Positions 55,194 to 64,000 of a DNA stretch of 64,000 bases are shown in pieces (the first letter of the stretch is position 1; each line of letters opens with the position of its first letter). Where the stretch lies: positions 1 through 64,000 of the forward strand of contig NZ_FNQY01000018.1 of the NCBI RefSeq assembly GCF_900107765.1, written 5' to 3'. The stretch comes from Arachidicoccus rhizosphaerae. GTDB lineage: Bacteria; Bacteroidota; Bacteroidia; Chitinophagales; Chitinophagaceae. A model generated the notes under the pieces. That model saw only the letters and a program-made list of their open reading frames with translations, ran no database searches and had not been told where the DNA came from. Position numbers and translations under genes: made by a program.

Positions 55194-58100
55194 CTATTCT
55201 TCTTCATCGAAACTCATGGCCTCTCTGGCGGTAGCCAGCAGTTCATATTCTTCCTTGCTGCCTACGATCAGGTTTTCAAATTCATGTAAACCTGTACCTG
55301 CAGAAATCAGGTGTCCGGTAATTACATTTTCTTTCAGACCGATCATTTCATCAGATTTACCCTGGATAGCGGCAGAGCTTAACACCTTAGTGGTTTCCTG
55401 GAAGGAGGCCGCTGAAATCCAGCTAGGCACACCCAGAGAAGCCTTGGTGATACCCAGCAGTACCGGATGAGCGGTAGCCGGCTGTGCATCTCTTACTTCT
55501 ACCAGTTTTTTATCTTCTCTGCGCAGTAGCGAGTTTTCTTCTCTCAGCTCACGCACACCGACAATCTGGCCTGCTCTGAAACTCTGAGAGTCACCTGCCT
55601 CGGTCACCACCTTCTTATCGAAGATCTTGTCATTTTCGTCGTTAAACTCAAAGCGGTCAACCAGGTCATTATCCAGGAAGCGAGTATCTCCTGCATCCAC
55701 GATTTCTACCTTTTTCATCATCTGACGAACGATGACCTCAATGTGTTTATCGTTGATTTTAACCCCCTGAAGACGATATACCTCCTGGATTTCGTTTACA
55801 ACGTATTCCTGAACAGCATAAGGTCCTTTGATAGAAAGGATATCGATGGGTGCGGTCTGACCATCAGAAAGCGGCGTACCGGCTTTCACGAAGTCACCGT
55901 CCTGCACCAGGATCTGACGGGTTAAAGGAACCAGGTATTTTTTCACGATACCATCTTTGGCTTCCACGACGATTTCCCTGTTACCACGTTTGATATTACC
56001 GAAGGCCACCACACCGTCAATGGCAGAAACAACTGCCGGATTGCTTGGGTTACGGGCTTCAAACAGCTCCGTAACACGTGGAAGACCCCCTGTGATATCC
56101 CCGCCTTTACGCATGGTACGTGGGATTTTCACGATAACCTGACCGGCTTTGACTGTTTCGCCTTCTTCAGCGGCCAGTCGGCTTCCGGTAGGTAAGTTAT
56201 ATTCTTTCTGATCCTTACCATCGATGATGATGGAAGGCAGTTTGGTTTTATCCTTGGATTCGATGATGACCTTTTCACGGTGTCCGGTCTGGTCATCCGC
56301 CTCTTCACGGTAAGTAATGCCATCGATGATATTCTCAAAGTTGACGGTACCTGCCTGTTCGGCGATAATAACGTTGTTGAACGGATCCCATGTACAGATA
56401 ACCTCTCCTTTTTTGATCTTCTGACCGTTTTTCACGCTCAGGGTAGAACCGTAAGGAATATTATGGGTATTGAGCAGACGATCATTTTCTACGTCAGAAA
56501 TACGGATTTCACCGGTACGACCGATAACAATTTCAACTTTGTCGCCTTCATTGTTTTCTGTCTGAACCGTACGCAGACCGTCGAACTGAACGGTACCGTC
56601 AAATTTAGCCAGTAAGGAAGATTCTACGGAAGAAGAACCGGCGATACCACCCACGTGGAAGGTACGCAGTGTCAGCTGTGTACCCGGCTCACCAATAGAC
56701 TGGGCAGCGATGATACCAACGGCGTCACCTTTCTGGGCCATGTATCCGGTTGCCAGGTTTTTACCATAACATTTTACACAAACTCCGCGTTTAGCCTCAC
56801 AGGTCAGTACAGAGCGGATCTCTACAGTATCCACACCCACTTCTTCGATTTCAACGGCTTTATCGTGGGTAATTTCTTCCCCTGCCTTAATGATTAACTC
56901 ACCAGTCAGCGGATTATAGATATCATGTAAAGACGTTCTGCCTTCAATTCTGTCAGAAAGCGGAGAAATGATCTCTTCATTGTCTTTCAGGGCAGAAGTA
57001 GCAATACCACGCAGGGTACCACAATCTTCTTCCGTGATTACCACGTCCTGAGAAACGTCTACCAGACGACGGGTGAGGTAACCGGCATCCGCCGTTTTCA
57101 GCGCCGTATCCGCCAGACCCTTACGGGCACCGTGGGTAGAGATGAAGTAATCAAGTACGTTTAGGCCACCTTTAAAGTTAGACAGGATCGGGTTCTCAAT
57201 GATTTCAGAACCGGTGCTGCCTGATTTTCTGGGTTTTGCCATCAGACCACGGATACCGGCCAACTGTTTTACCTGTTGTTTACTACCACGGGCTCCGGAA
57301 TCCAGCATCATGTATACAGAGTTAAAGCCCTGTTTGTCGGTCTTCATCTCATGAATCAGGGTTTCTGTAAGACGTGTATCCACACGGCTCCAGATATCGA
57401 TCACCTGGTTGTATCTTTCATTGTTGGTGATCAGACCCATATTGTAGTTTTCCCATACCTCGTCTACTTCCAATTTAGCATTGTTCAGCAGTTCTTCTCT
57501 GGTATCAGGAACAATCAGGTCATTGATGGAGAAGGAGAGTCCTCCTTCGAAGGCCATACGGAAACCTAACTGTTTGATATCGTCCAGGAATTTCGCGGTA
57601 GCAGGAACGTCTGTAATCTTAATAATATCCCCTACGATTTCACGAAGGCTCTTTTTGGTCAGCAGGGCATTAATATAACCTACTTCCTTTGGAACAAACT
57701 GGTTGAACAGAACACGACCGACAGTCGTTTCTACCAGTTTAGTTACCAGGCTGCCGTTTTTCTCACGGACTCTGGTACGCAGTTTAATAATTGCATGTAA
57801 ATCCACACGTTTTTCATTACGTGCAATTAATACTTCTTCCGCACTATAGAAGGTCATCCCTTCCCCTTTTACAATTTCTTCAGGCGTGCTTCTCTTTTGC
57901 TTGGTAATATAGTATAGCCCAAGAACCATGTCCTGAGAAGGCAGGGTAATGGGTGTACCGTTTTGTGGGTTCAGGATATTGTGAGAGGCCAGCATTAACA
58001 GCTGTGCTTCCAAAATAGCGGCATTGCTCAGTGGAACGTGAACGGCCATCTGGTCACCATCAAAGTCGGCGTTGAAGGATGCCGTAACCAGCGGGTGCAG

Positions 58101-59498
58101 CTGAATGGCTTTACCTTCAACCATCTTAGGCTGGAAGGCCTGGATAGACAGACGGTGCAGCGTTGGGGCACGGTTAAGCAGTACCGGATGTCCTTTCATG
58201 ATGTTTTCCAGGATATCCCATACAATTGCCTCTTTCTTATCCACTAATTTTTTGGCCGATTTAACGGTCTTTACAATACCTCTTTCTATCAGTTTTCTGA
58301 TAATAAATGGTTTGAACAGCTCAGCGGCCATATCTTTTGGCAGACCGCACTCGTGCATTTTCATTTCTGGTCCAACCACGATAACGGAACGACCGGAGTA
58401 GTCCACACGTTTACCCAGCAGGTTCTGACGGAAACGACCTTGCTTACCCTTTAAGACGTCACTTAAAGATTTTAAGGCGCGGCCACCTTCTGCTTTAACG
58501 GCATTAGATTTACGTGAGTTATCAAATAAGCTATCCACCGCTTCCTGCAGCATACGTTTTTCGTTACGCAGGATCACCTCAGGCGCTTTGATCTCCATTA
58601 GTCTTTTCAGACGGTTGTTACGGATAATCACCCTGCGATAAAGGTCATTCAGGTCGGAGGACGCAAAGCGGCCGCCGTCCAGAGGAACCAGGGGACGCAG
58701 TTCTGGTGGAATAACCGGGATGTATTGCATCACCATCCACTCAGGGCGGTTAGTGATACGGGTAGAAGCGTCACGGAAAGATTCCACAACACTTAATCTT
58801 TTTAAGGCGTCAGCTCTACGTTGCTGGCTGGTTTCATTGGCAGCGGCATTACGCAGATCAAAGCTCAGCTGGTCTAAATCCAGCAGGTTCAATAAATCAG
58901 CTACGGCTTCTGCACCCATTTTGGCCACAAATTTCTGCGGGTCATCATTGGGCAGGAACTGGTTATCCTTTGGAAGGGTTTCCAGTAAATCCAGATATTC
59001 CTCTTCCGTTAACAAATCACCGACCTTCATGCCCTTTTCTTCCAGGACACCTGGTTGGATGATGGCATATCTTTCATAATAAACAATGGTTTCCAGCTTT
59101 TTGGAGCTGGTACCCAGTAAATATCCAATTTTGTTGGGCAGGGATTTAAAATACCAGATATGAACAATGGGGACTACCAGTTTGATATGACCCATACGCT
59201 CACGACGTACTTTTTTCTCTGTTACTTCCACACCGCAACGGTCGCAGACAATACCTTTATAGCGTATACGCTTGTATTTTCCGCAGGCACATTCATAATC
59301 TTTAACCGGTCCAAATATTCTTTCGCAGAATAAACCATCACGTTCTGGCTTATAGGTACGGTAGTTGATGGTCTCAGGTTTTAAAACCTCGCCAAAACTG
59401 CGTTCTAAAATAGAATCCGGAGATGCCAGACCAATCGTAATCTTAGAAAAAGTGGATCTTGGTCGATTGTCTTTTTTGATTGCCATATATGATTTCAA
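55194..59498 (-). CDS. rpoC: DNA-directed RNA polymerase beta' subunit
   Basis: The active-site motif [15 protein letters not shown] lies near residues 475-490. The N-terminal zinc site is [20 protein letters not shown] near 70-90, and the second is [13 protein letters not shown] near 910. The 1434-residue length is normal. The start gives [26 protein letters not shown] (five codons in) is an alternative. Unlike in nearly all bacteria, rpoB is not upstream: the next gene encodes an unrelated NAD(P)-binding protein and the gap contains a promoter of its own. rplJ/rplL are also not here. Confidence 0.97.
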   Translation of the reverse strand: MKSYMAIKKDNRPRSTFSKITIGLASPDSILERSFGEVLKPETINYRTYKPERDGLFCERIFGPVKDYECACGKYKRIRYKGIVCDRCGVEVTEKKVRRERMGHIKLVVPIVHIWYFKSLPNKIGYLLGTSSKKLETIVYYERYAIIQPGVLEEKGMKVGDLLTEEEYLDLLETLPKDNQFLPNDDPQKFVAKMGAEAVADLLNLLDLDQLSFDLRNAAANETSQQRRADALKRLSVVESFRDASTRITNRPEWMVMQYIPVIPPELRPLVPLDGGRFASSDLNDLYRRVIIRNNRLKRLMEIKAPEVILRNEKRMLQEAVDSLFDNSRKSNAVKAEGGRALKSLSDVLKGKQGRFRQNLLGKRVDYSGRSVIVVGPEMKMHECGLPKDMAAELFKPFIIRKLIERGIVKTVKSAKKLVDKKEAIVWDILENIMKGHPVLLNRAPTLHRLSIQAFQPKMVEGKAIQLHPLVTASFNADFDGDQMAVHVPLSNAAILEAQLLMLASHNILNPQNGTPITLPSQDMVLGLYYITKQKRSTPEEIVKGEGMTFYSAEEVLIARNEKRVDLHAIIKLRTRVREKNGSLVTKLVETTVGRVLFNQFVPKEVGYINALLTKKSLREIVGDIIKITDVPATAKFLDDIKQLGFRMAFEGGLSFSINDLIVPDTREELLNNAKLEVDEVWENYNMGLITNNERYNQVIDIWSRVDTRLTETLIHEMKTDKQGFNSVYMMLDSGARGSKQQVKQLAGIRGLMAKPRKSGSTGSEIIENPILSNFKGGLNVLDYFISTHGARKGLADTALKTADAGYLTRRLVDVSQDVVITEEDCGTLRGIATSALKDNEEIISPLSDRIEGRTSLHDIYNPLTGELIIKAGEEITHDKAVEIEEVGVDTVEIRSVLTCEAKRGVCVKCYGKNLATGYMAQKGDAVGIIAAQSIGEPGTQLTLRTFHVGGIAGSSSVESSLLAKFDGTVQFDGLRTVQTENNEGDKVEIVIGRTGEIRISDVENDRLLNTHNIPYGSTLSVKNGQKIKKGEVICTWDPFNNVIIAEQAGTVNFENIIDGITYREEADDQTGHREKVIIESKDKTKLPSIIIDGKDQKEYNLPTGSRLAAEEGETVKAGQVIVKIPRTMRKGGDITGGLPRVTELFEARNPSNPAVVSAIDGVVAFGNIKRGNREIVVEAKDGIVKKYLVPLTRQILVQDGDFVKAGTPLSDGQTAPIDILSIKGPYAVQEYVVNEIQEVYRLQGVKINDKHIEVIVRQMMKKVEIVDAGDTRFLDNDLVDRFEFNDENDKIFDKKVVTEAGDSQSFRAGQIVGVRELREENSLLRREDKKLVEVRDAQPATAHPVLLGITKASLGVPSWISAASFQETTKVLSSAAIQGKSDEMIGLKENVITGHLISAGTGLHEFENLIVGSKEEYELLATAREAMSFDEEE

Positions 59499-59909
59499 AT
59501 TTGAAAATGAAAATTTCTGCTTTTTTCCCTTAATTCAATGGGTTATAACGGGTTCAGACATGCACAAATAAAAAACTGTAACTACATTTTAAATCAATGT
59601 GTTACAGACTATTTGACACAGGTTGCCCTGTAGAGTGCCCTACTAAATTCCGAGAAAAACGCAAAAAGTCAATGTACATAGACTTGCAAAGGTAATATTA
59701 ATCTATCAAAACAAAAATTAAAATTTGGCCTTTGATAGCCGTTAAATTGCCGTTAAAATGAAAGGCCTTGCAGGCCTGTTAAGCTCTTTCTTTCCGGGCG
59801 ATTGCAAAGACTAACCCAGAGATTTTTGGTAAGTTCTGTTATCTGCTTATTTATGGGCTCTCACAACCAAAAATGTAAAAAACGGTTGAGCGGTAAATGA
59901 CACGATATT
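59499..59909. other. 411-bp leader and gap upstream of rpoC
   Basis: No gene. It contains the rpoC promoter near 59687-59714 and a leader of about 180 nt. No trace of rpoB 3' coding sequence was seen. Confidence 0.6.
59687..59714 (-). promoter_or_regulatory. rpoC promoter
   Basis: On the minus strand TTG (59714-59712), 17 bp, then TACCTTTG (59694-59687), a perfect fit to the Bacteroidota pattern, about 190 bp upstream of the rpoC start codon. Confidence 0.75.
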
Positions 59910-60572
59910 CTAATAAGCGGCTGTAAATCGTTGTCTTATAAATCTGGGGTGTTCCAGTTCGTCTACAATGGCCATGGAAAGATCTTCAATGGAAATAGCG
60001 CTGCGGCCCTGCGTGTCAAAGACGGGATGATCCAGGCCGGTGCGGTAATGTCCCCGCCGCACACCGGCGGTTGTTTTATTCATTTCTATGGCCGGGCTGA
60101 CGAAGGTCCAGTCCAGGGTTGTATTTTTTTGTAGTTGATGTAGATAGTCCCTGGCTGCGGAAGCGCCGGCAAAAAAGGCCTTGGGAAAATCCGGACTGTC
60201 CACCAATTGATGTCCGCTATTGTCATAAAGACTACCAGCCCCTCCAATGACAATCAATCTTTTTATGCCTGCCGCGGCTACGGACTGCTCAATATTTGTA
60301 GCGCCTTCCATATATGCTTCATATAAATCCGGATTGGTCCAGCCGCCGTTAAAAGCGCTGATCACGGCGTCCTCTGCCTCAAGGGCAGGAGCTAACTCTT
60401 TTTCCCGGGAGGCGTCGGCTTTATGTAAATGAACCAGTGTGTGCGTTTTAAGAGGAGCCGGCAAATTTTGCAAATGTCTGGCTATAGCTGTCACTTCATG
60501 GCCTCTTGTTACGAGTTCCGCTAATATATGGCTGCCAACAAAACCTGAGGCACCAATTAGGGCTACATGCAT
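59910..60572 (-). CDS. NAD(P)-binding atypical SDR (NmrA/epimerase-like)
   Basis: A 220-residue single-domain protein with Rossmann motif GASGFVGSHI (8-17) and VIGGAGSLYD near 107, as in the NAD(P)H-binding family near NmrA. It lacks an obvious YxxxK pair, so it may be a sensor or a reductase of unclear substrate. It is followed by rpoC after 411 bp and preceded by mutY, both on the same strand. Confidence 0.85.
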   Translation of the reverse strand: MHVALIGASGFVGSHILAELVTRGHEVTAIARHLQNLPAPLKTHTLVHLHKADASREKELAPALEAEDAVISAFNGGWTNPDLYEAYMEGATNIEQSVAAAGIKRLIVIGGAGSLYDNSGHQLVDSPDFPKAFFAGASAARDYLHQLQKNTTLDWTFVSPAIEMNKTTAGVRRGHYRTGLDHPVFDTQGRSAISIEDLSMAIVDELEHPRFIRQRFTAAY

Positions 60573-60681
60573 TATTGAAATTTTAGGGTTATCATTATTT
60601 TCCCAATTTGAAGATGACCCGCAAATGGCTGGCCGAAATTGAGAAAAAAGCGGTTAATACCTGAGAAAAAACGAATCCCTG

Positions 60682-62049
60682 TTATTTTTGTTTTGGAATG
60701 GCCTCGATTTGCAAATTCTTTAACAATTTGGGAAAAGCCAGGTCATTCACTTTTTTTGCTGAGTACCAGTTATTTATAGGAAATATGGACGGCCGGCTGG
60801 TAAGACATAACTTATAGATATAGCCATGGATTTTCTGATGGGTTAATTGTTGGGTTACCGTACAAATGGCTTCAATGCTCAGTGGACCGGAGGACGGGGC
60901 TATACTGAGCAGGTTTTCAAGCATTCGAATTAACAGGGAAGGCTTCAGGCTCCATTCAGGGACAGACTCCGTTTCAATGGGATAAAATTCATGGAGATTC
61001 TCCCAGATATCTCCGGCAGGTCTTTTTTGTATATAATAGAGTGGGGGATGGCGGTCGGCTTTTTTGTTCAGGTGCGCTTTATTATCCAGAGTTGCTTTAT
61101 TAGGTTTCAGGACAGGATCTGCACTTTGCAACTCCATAACAATCCAGCTGATATAGCGGTTTTTCTTTTGGAGGGTTTTTTCTTTTTTGGGAAGGGACAT
61201 AACGCGCCCGGTTCGCTTAGCCTGGCATATATCTCCCATGGGGCAGGAGCCGCATAAGGGGGCAGCCGGCTTACACTGCGTGGCACCAAAATCCATAATG
61301 GCCTGATTATATATGGCTGGCTTTGTCTGACTTAGATTTTCTGCTGCTATTTTTTGAAACAGCTGTTTTCCCTTTGTGCTGTCAATGGGGGTGTCCACCC
61401 CATAAAACCGGGACAGTACTCTAAATACATTGCCGTCTACCACTGCGTAAGGCTTATTAAAGGCGAAGGCAGAAATGGCGGCTGCCGTATAAGGTCCAAT
61501 ACCCTTAAGGGACAGAATCTGGTCATAATTGTCTGGGAATATACCCTTATAGTCTTTCACAATGGTTTTAGCCGTGAAGATCAGGTTTTTACACCTGCTG
61601 TAATATCCAAGCCCTTCCCAGTCTTTAAAAACCTGATCTTCCGGAGCCGATGCCAGTTGTGCAATACTGGGATAATGGCGGACAAATTTTTCATAATAAG
61701 AGAGCCCCTGTTCCACCCTGGTTTGTTGTAATATAATCTCGCTTAACCAGATTTTATAAGGGTCTTTTTCCCCTTTCCAGGGCATCAAGCGGTGGTTATC
61801 CTCATTATGCCATTGTAATAATCTTTCAGTGAAGGGGAGCATGGCTGAGCTGCCAGCGGGGGCAATAGACTTTGACGGCATCTTTTGAGGTAAACCGGCT
61901 GCTAGCGCACGCTCAGCACGCGGTTTTTGCGGCAGGTTTGTAGGATTCCCTGCTTTGCCTTTTGTTTGTATGATGCCCTTCTTTTTATTGCCTGCCATCT
62001 TAAATCTACTTTTTGCTTTGTCAGCGTCCCTGTTATTAGTACACAACAC
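60682..62049 (-). CDS. mutY: A/G-specific adenine glycosylase MutY
   Basis: Removes adenine mispaired with 8-oxoguanine. The core starts near residue 70 (MLPFTERLLQWHNE). It shows EIILQQTRVEQGL with the catalytic Glu, the helix-hairpin-helix LKGIGPYTAAAIS, catalytic Asp in VVDGNVFRVL, and the 4Fe-4S ligands C-x6-C-x2-C-x5-C in CKPAAPLCGSCPMGDIC. A C-terminal NUDIX-like domain follows (YYIQKRPAGDIWENLHEF). The first 68 residues are a Lys/Pro-rich extension; start could instead be Met69 (61845). Confidence 0.93.
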   Translation of the reverse strand: MLCTNNRDADKAKSRFKMAGNKKKGIIQTKGKAGNPTNLPQKPRAERALAAGLPQKMPSKSIAPAGSSAMLPFTERLLQWHNEDNHRLMPWKGEKDPYKIWLSEIILQQTRVEQGLSYYEKFVRHYPSIAQLASAPEDQVFKDWEGLGYYSRCKNLIFTAKTIVKDYKGIFPDNYDQILSLKGIGPYTAAAISAFAFNKPYAVVDGNVFRVLSRFYGVDTPIDSTKGKQLFQKIAAENLSQTKPAIYNQAIMDFGATQCKPAAPLCGSCPMGDICQAKRTGRVMSLPKKEKTLQKKNRYISWIVMELQSADPVLKPNKATLDNKAHLNKKADRHPPLYYIQKRPAGDIWENLHEFYPIETESVPEWSLKPSLLIRMLENLLSIAPSSGPLSIEAICTVTQQLTHQKIHGYIYKLCLTSRPSIFPINNWYSAKKVNDLAFPKLLKNLQIEAIPKQK

Positions 62050-62141
62050 ACCCGCTGCAGCAAATCTACTATTTGCCCTTAGCTATACCAAAACATAAGT
62101 CCCAGACAAAGCCTTACTGATTTAAATAATGGGCAGGACGT

Positions 62142-63068
62142 TTATTTTTGGTGTTTGATCCGAAACTGCCACCATTTGGGTATGGGAGCCACTGCGGTCC
62201 CGGGTCTTTTTTTAGCCAGGGAAATGGTTTGTAAAAAGACCGCAAATAATATAAAGAGAAAGCCTATATAAAAAGTATTAGACAGGTCTCTATTCTCCTG
62301 ATAAATTACAAAAGCCAGCAGGATACCGTAGACGGGTTCCAGGGTAAGGGTCAGGTTCATGGTAAAGGCACTGAGCTTTTTTAGCGCCTGGGTATAGAGG
62401 ATAAATGTAAATATCGTACAGAACCAGGCCAGTACGATCAGCCAAAACCATTCCGCACCAACGGGTTTCCAGGTGATCGCCGGAAAAGCACGGTTATAGA
62501 AGGGCATCAGGGCGCTAAGGCCGATGAAACCTCCGGTCAGCTGATACAGGGTGAAGGATTCGGGTTGATATTTATCGACAATCTTTTTATTTAATATGGA
62601 AACAGTGACGGTTAACAGACAGGCCAGAATGCCGATATAAAAACCGGTGGAAAAATGTAAATTGGTCTGATAGATCATAAAGATACCTACCAGGGTCAGC
62701 AGTCCGAAGAACAATTCTTTGATATTGATCCTGCGACCAAAAAACAGCGGTTCTAAAATGGCCGATACAAAGCCCGATCCAGAAAGACAGATCAGTGCGA
62801 TGGACACATTGGCATATTTGATACTTCCGTAAAAGCAGAGCCAGTGCATGGCCAGCAGCACACCTATGCCACCAATGGTTAAGAATTCTTTGGCAGAGAT
62901 TTTTTTGATTTTGCCCATCGCTCCAAATAAGATCCACATGGTGACCACCGTCAGAAACATACGCCACCAGACCAGCCAGCCTTCATTCAGGCTGATGGTA
63001 CGTCCCAGGACTCCGGTAAAACCCCAGAGAAAGACCGCGATATGTAATTTGATCAGTGCACGTTTCAT
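62142..63068 (-). CDS. EamA/DMT-family transporter
   Basis: A 308-residue inner-membrane protein with ten predicted helices in two EamA repeats. Start MKRALIKLHIAVFLWGFTG is typical, with the repeat signature FGRRINIKELFFGLLTLVGIF at about 110-130. Substrate unknown; some relatives export amino acids or metabolites. It is monocistronic, upstream of mutY. Confidence 0.9.
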   Translation of the reverse strand: MKRALIKLHIAVFLWGFTGVLGRTISLNEGWLVWWRMFLTVVTMWILFGAMGKIKKISAKEFLTIGGIGVLLAMHWLCFYGSIKYANVSIALICLSGSGFVSAILEPLFFGRRINIKELFFGLLTLVGIFMIYQTNLHFSTGFYIGILACLLTVTVSILNKKIVDKYQPESFTLYQLTGGFIGLSALMPFYNRAFPAITWKPVGAEWFWLIVLAWFCTIFTFILYTQALKKLSAFTMNLTLTLEPVYGILLAFVIYQENRDLSNTFYIGFLFILFAVFLQTISLAKKRPGTAVAPIPKWWQFRIKHQK

Positions 63069-63322
63069 GTATGATAGTAGTTATTTGTACGAATGGTGGT
63101 TCTTTAACAGGCGCTTTACGGATGTTGAATAACAAGATGCTCAGTTTACCTTATTTTTGCCTTTTGTCTTCTTTTGGGTCCTTAAAAACCAGCCTTTAAA
63201 AAATGCTGCAAAATTACTACAATACCAAAGACTTTGGGTGCATTTTAGGAAAATAACAATCTGTCAACGAACCGGCGTTTGTTTGCAAATCGTACCTTTG
63301 GCTAAATAGAAGCTTAATCATC

Positions 63323-63619
63323 ATGGATTTAATAGAAGTAACGCCGGCGGCTCTGGAGCAATTAGAAGCATTACGAACAGCGGCTGCCGAGCAGGGTAAT
63401 CCGTATTTAAGGATTGGGGCAAGGGGAGGCGGCTGCGGGGTAGCCGTGACCTACTACTTGGGTTTTGATAAGGCAGAATCTACAGACCAGATATTTACAA
63501 CCGCAGGCTTAGACTGTGTAATTAATAAAGCGCAGTTAATGCAGTTACAGGGGATCACGCTGGATTATCTGGATTCTGACTTGCAACAGGGATTTAAATT
63601 TATACCTGCAGGTCGTTAG
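63323..63619 (+). CDS. HesB/IscA-like protein lacking the C-terminal cysteines
   Basis: A 98-residue protein of the A-type Fe-S carrier fold. It keeps the first conserved cysteine in RGGGCGV (Cys38) but ends QQGFKFIPAGR, without the C-terminal CGC that normally binds the cluster with it. Cys66 is extra. The frame is clean and starts at ATG 63323. It may be a cluster-binding variant or a structural partner. Confidence 0.82.
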   Translation: MDLIEVTPAALEQLEALRTAAAEQGNPYLRIGARGGGCGVAVTYYLGFDKAESTDQIFTTAGLDCVINKAQLMQLQGITLDYLDSDLQQGFKFIPAGR

Positions 63620-63667
63620 CGGGCATTCATCAGTGAATGGTGCCAACCTGTAGATTAAAAAAAGAAT

Positions 63668-64000
63668 ATGAAGTCAATCCTCTATCAATTTATTTTTTTG
63701 CAGCTGATTCTTTTAATGGGTCTTTTTAGTATGAGAAAAAAGGAGTATTTAAAGAAGTGGAGCTGGGTGTCTGCTGATAAAAAACACCGGGTTGCGGGGA
63801 GTATTTTTATGATTGAGGGAATACTGCAAATTTTTATCGGCTGGTGCTTTCATGACGGAACTCAAAATAATATAGGGACGCTGTTGTTTTATATGGGTGG
63901 TCTTATATGGCTCACCGGAGGGATTTTATATTTTATTTTTGGCAATAAGACCAGGGGGGATACGCCTCAGGTTAAGTTATCAAAAAAGAGGGCAGAAATC
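63668..64000 (+). CDS. partial membrane protein, cut by window end
   Basis: An open frame of 111 codons from ATG 63668 runs to the window end without a stop. It encodes MKSILYQFIFLQLILLMGLF, a basic loop (RKKEYLKKW), then two more hydrophobic stretches (SIFMIEGILQIFIGW and TLLFYMGGLIWLTGGILYF), so three helices so far. No family was recognised. Confidence 0.7.
   Translation, partial: MKSILYQFIFLQLILLMGLFSMRKKEYLKKWSWVSADKKHRVAGSIFMIEGILQIFIGWCFHDGTQNNIGTLLFYMGGLIWLTGGILYFIFGNKTRGDTPQVKLSKKRAEI

Noticed and set aside
55216-59571. Many plus-strand open frames across rpoC
   Set aside because: They lie wholly within rpoC and show no protein-like pattern; the rpoC frame has full conservation.
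1-64000. tRNA, rRNA, CRISPR array or origin of replication
   Set aside because: No cloverleaf, no rRNA-like stretch, no regular spacer-repeat pattern and no dnaA-box cluster was seen on reading; a covariance or repeat search was not possible here.

Overview
The window looks like a chromosome segment of a Bacteroidota bacterium, most like the Chitinophagaceae. The evidence is: promoters of the TTG-N17-23-TAnnTTTG type in front of many genes; two outer-membrane beta-barrel receptors with CarboxypepD_reg-like N-termini; an OmpH chaperone; the futalosine menaquinone gene mqnE; a TraR/DksA-like protein with the degenerate zinc-finger region usual in this phylum; and few obvious Shine-Dalgarno sequences. 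Housekeeping genes read cleanly. The organism cannot be named from the sequence alone.

Layout. 1-2.4 kb: an insertion sequence with an IS66-type transposase, a divergent helix-turn-helix gene and matching terminal inverted repeats. 2.4-15.4 kb: core genes (ileS, a DksA-like protein, surE, an AlkA-type glycosylase, efp, accB, accC, a Swi2/Snf2 ATPase). 15.4-19.6 kb: an outer-membrane receptor and two VOC-fold proteins. 19.6-24.9 kb: a decayed accessory island holding an Rhs C-terminus with its probable immunity gene (both frameshifted), a group II intron remnant, an intact hipB-hipS-hipT-like toxin-antitoxin operon, a relaxase N-terminal fragment and a 65-bp stray copy of an AraC-type HTH. 24.9-29.9 kb: a GlxA-like regulator, hsp20, bacilliredoxin, mqnE and a divergent HxlR/SDR pair. 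29.9-36.8 kb: a stress or envelope island built around a LytS/LytTR two-component system. 37.3-42.7 kb: oxyR, a second receptor and catalase. 43-49.4 kb: mutS, a conserved hypothetical gene, yccF and a GH2 glycosidase. 49.5-54.2 kb: GNAT, then a four-gene amidoligase-type cluster (esterase, ATP-grasp, GCS2-like ligase, class I amidotransferase). 54.3-64 kb: ompH, rpoC (without rpoB beside it), a NAD(P)-binding protein, mutY, an EamA transporter, an IscA-like protein and a gene cut by the window end.

Most notable observation. Three promoter regions, in front of the DUF1223 gene (30.0 kb), the di-heme cytochrome gene (31.6 kb) and the doxX-hydrolase pair (36.7 kb), carry the same pair of 11-bp direct repeats (TTTGTCCGTTT-like). 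The period is exactly 21 bp, and exactly 37 bp separate the second repeat from a TAnnTTTG-like -7 element. All three surround the LytTR response regulator gene, and the 21-bp period fits LytTR-domain binding. The sequence therefore suggests a local, self-contained regulon whose members are mostly exported or membrane redox proteins.

Other points worth a second look are the arginine-type tip loop of EF-P, the SIS autophosphorylation motif in the HipT-like kinase, the isolated rpoC, and the histone H1-like tails on two neighbouring housekeeping proteins. No tRNA, rRNA or CRISPR array was seen.
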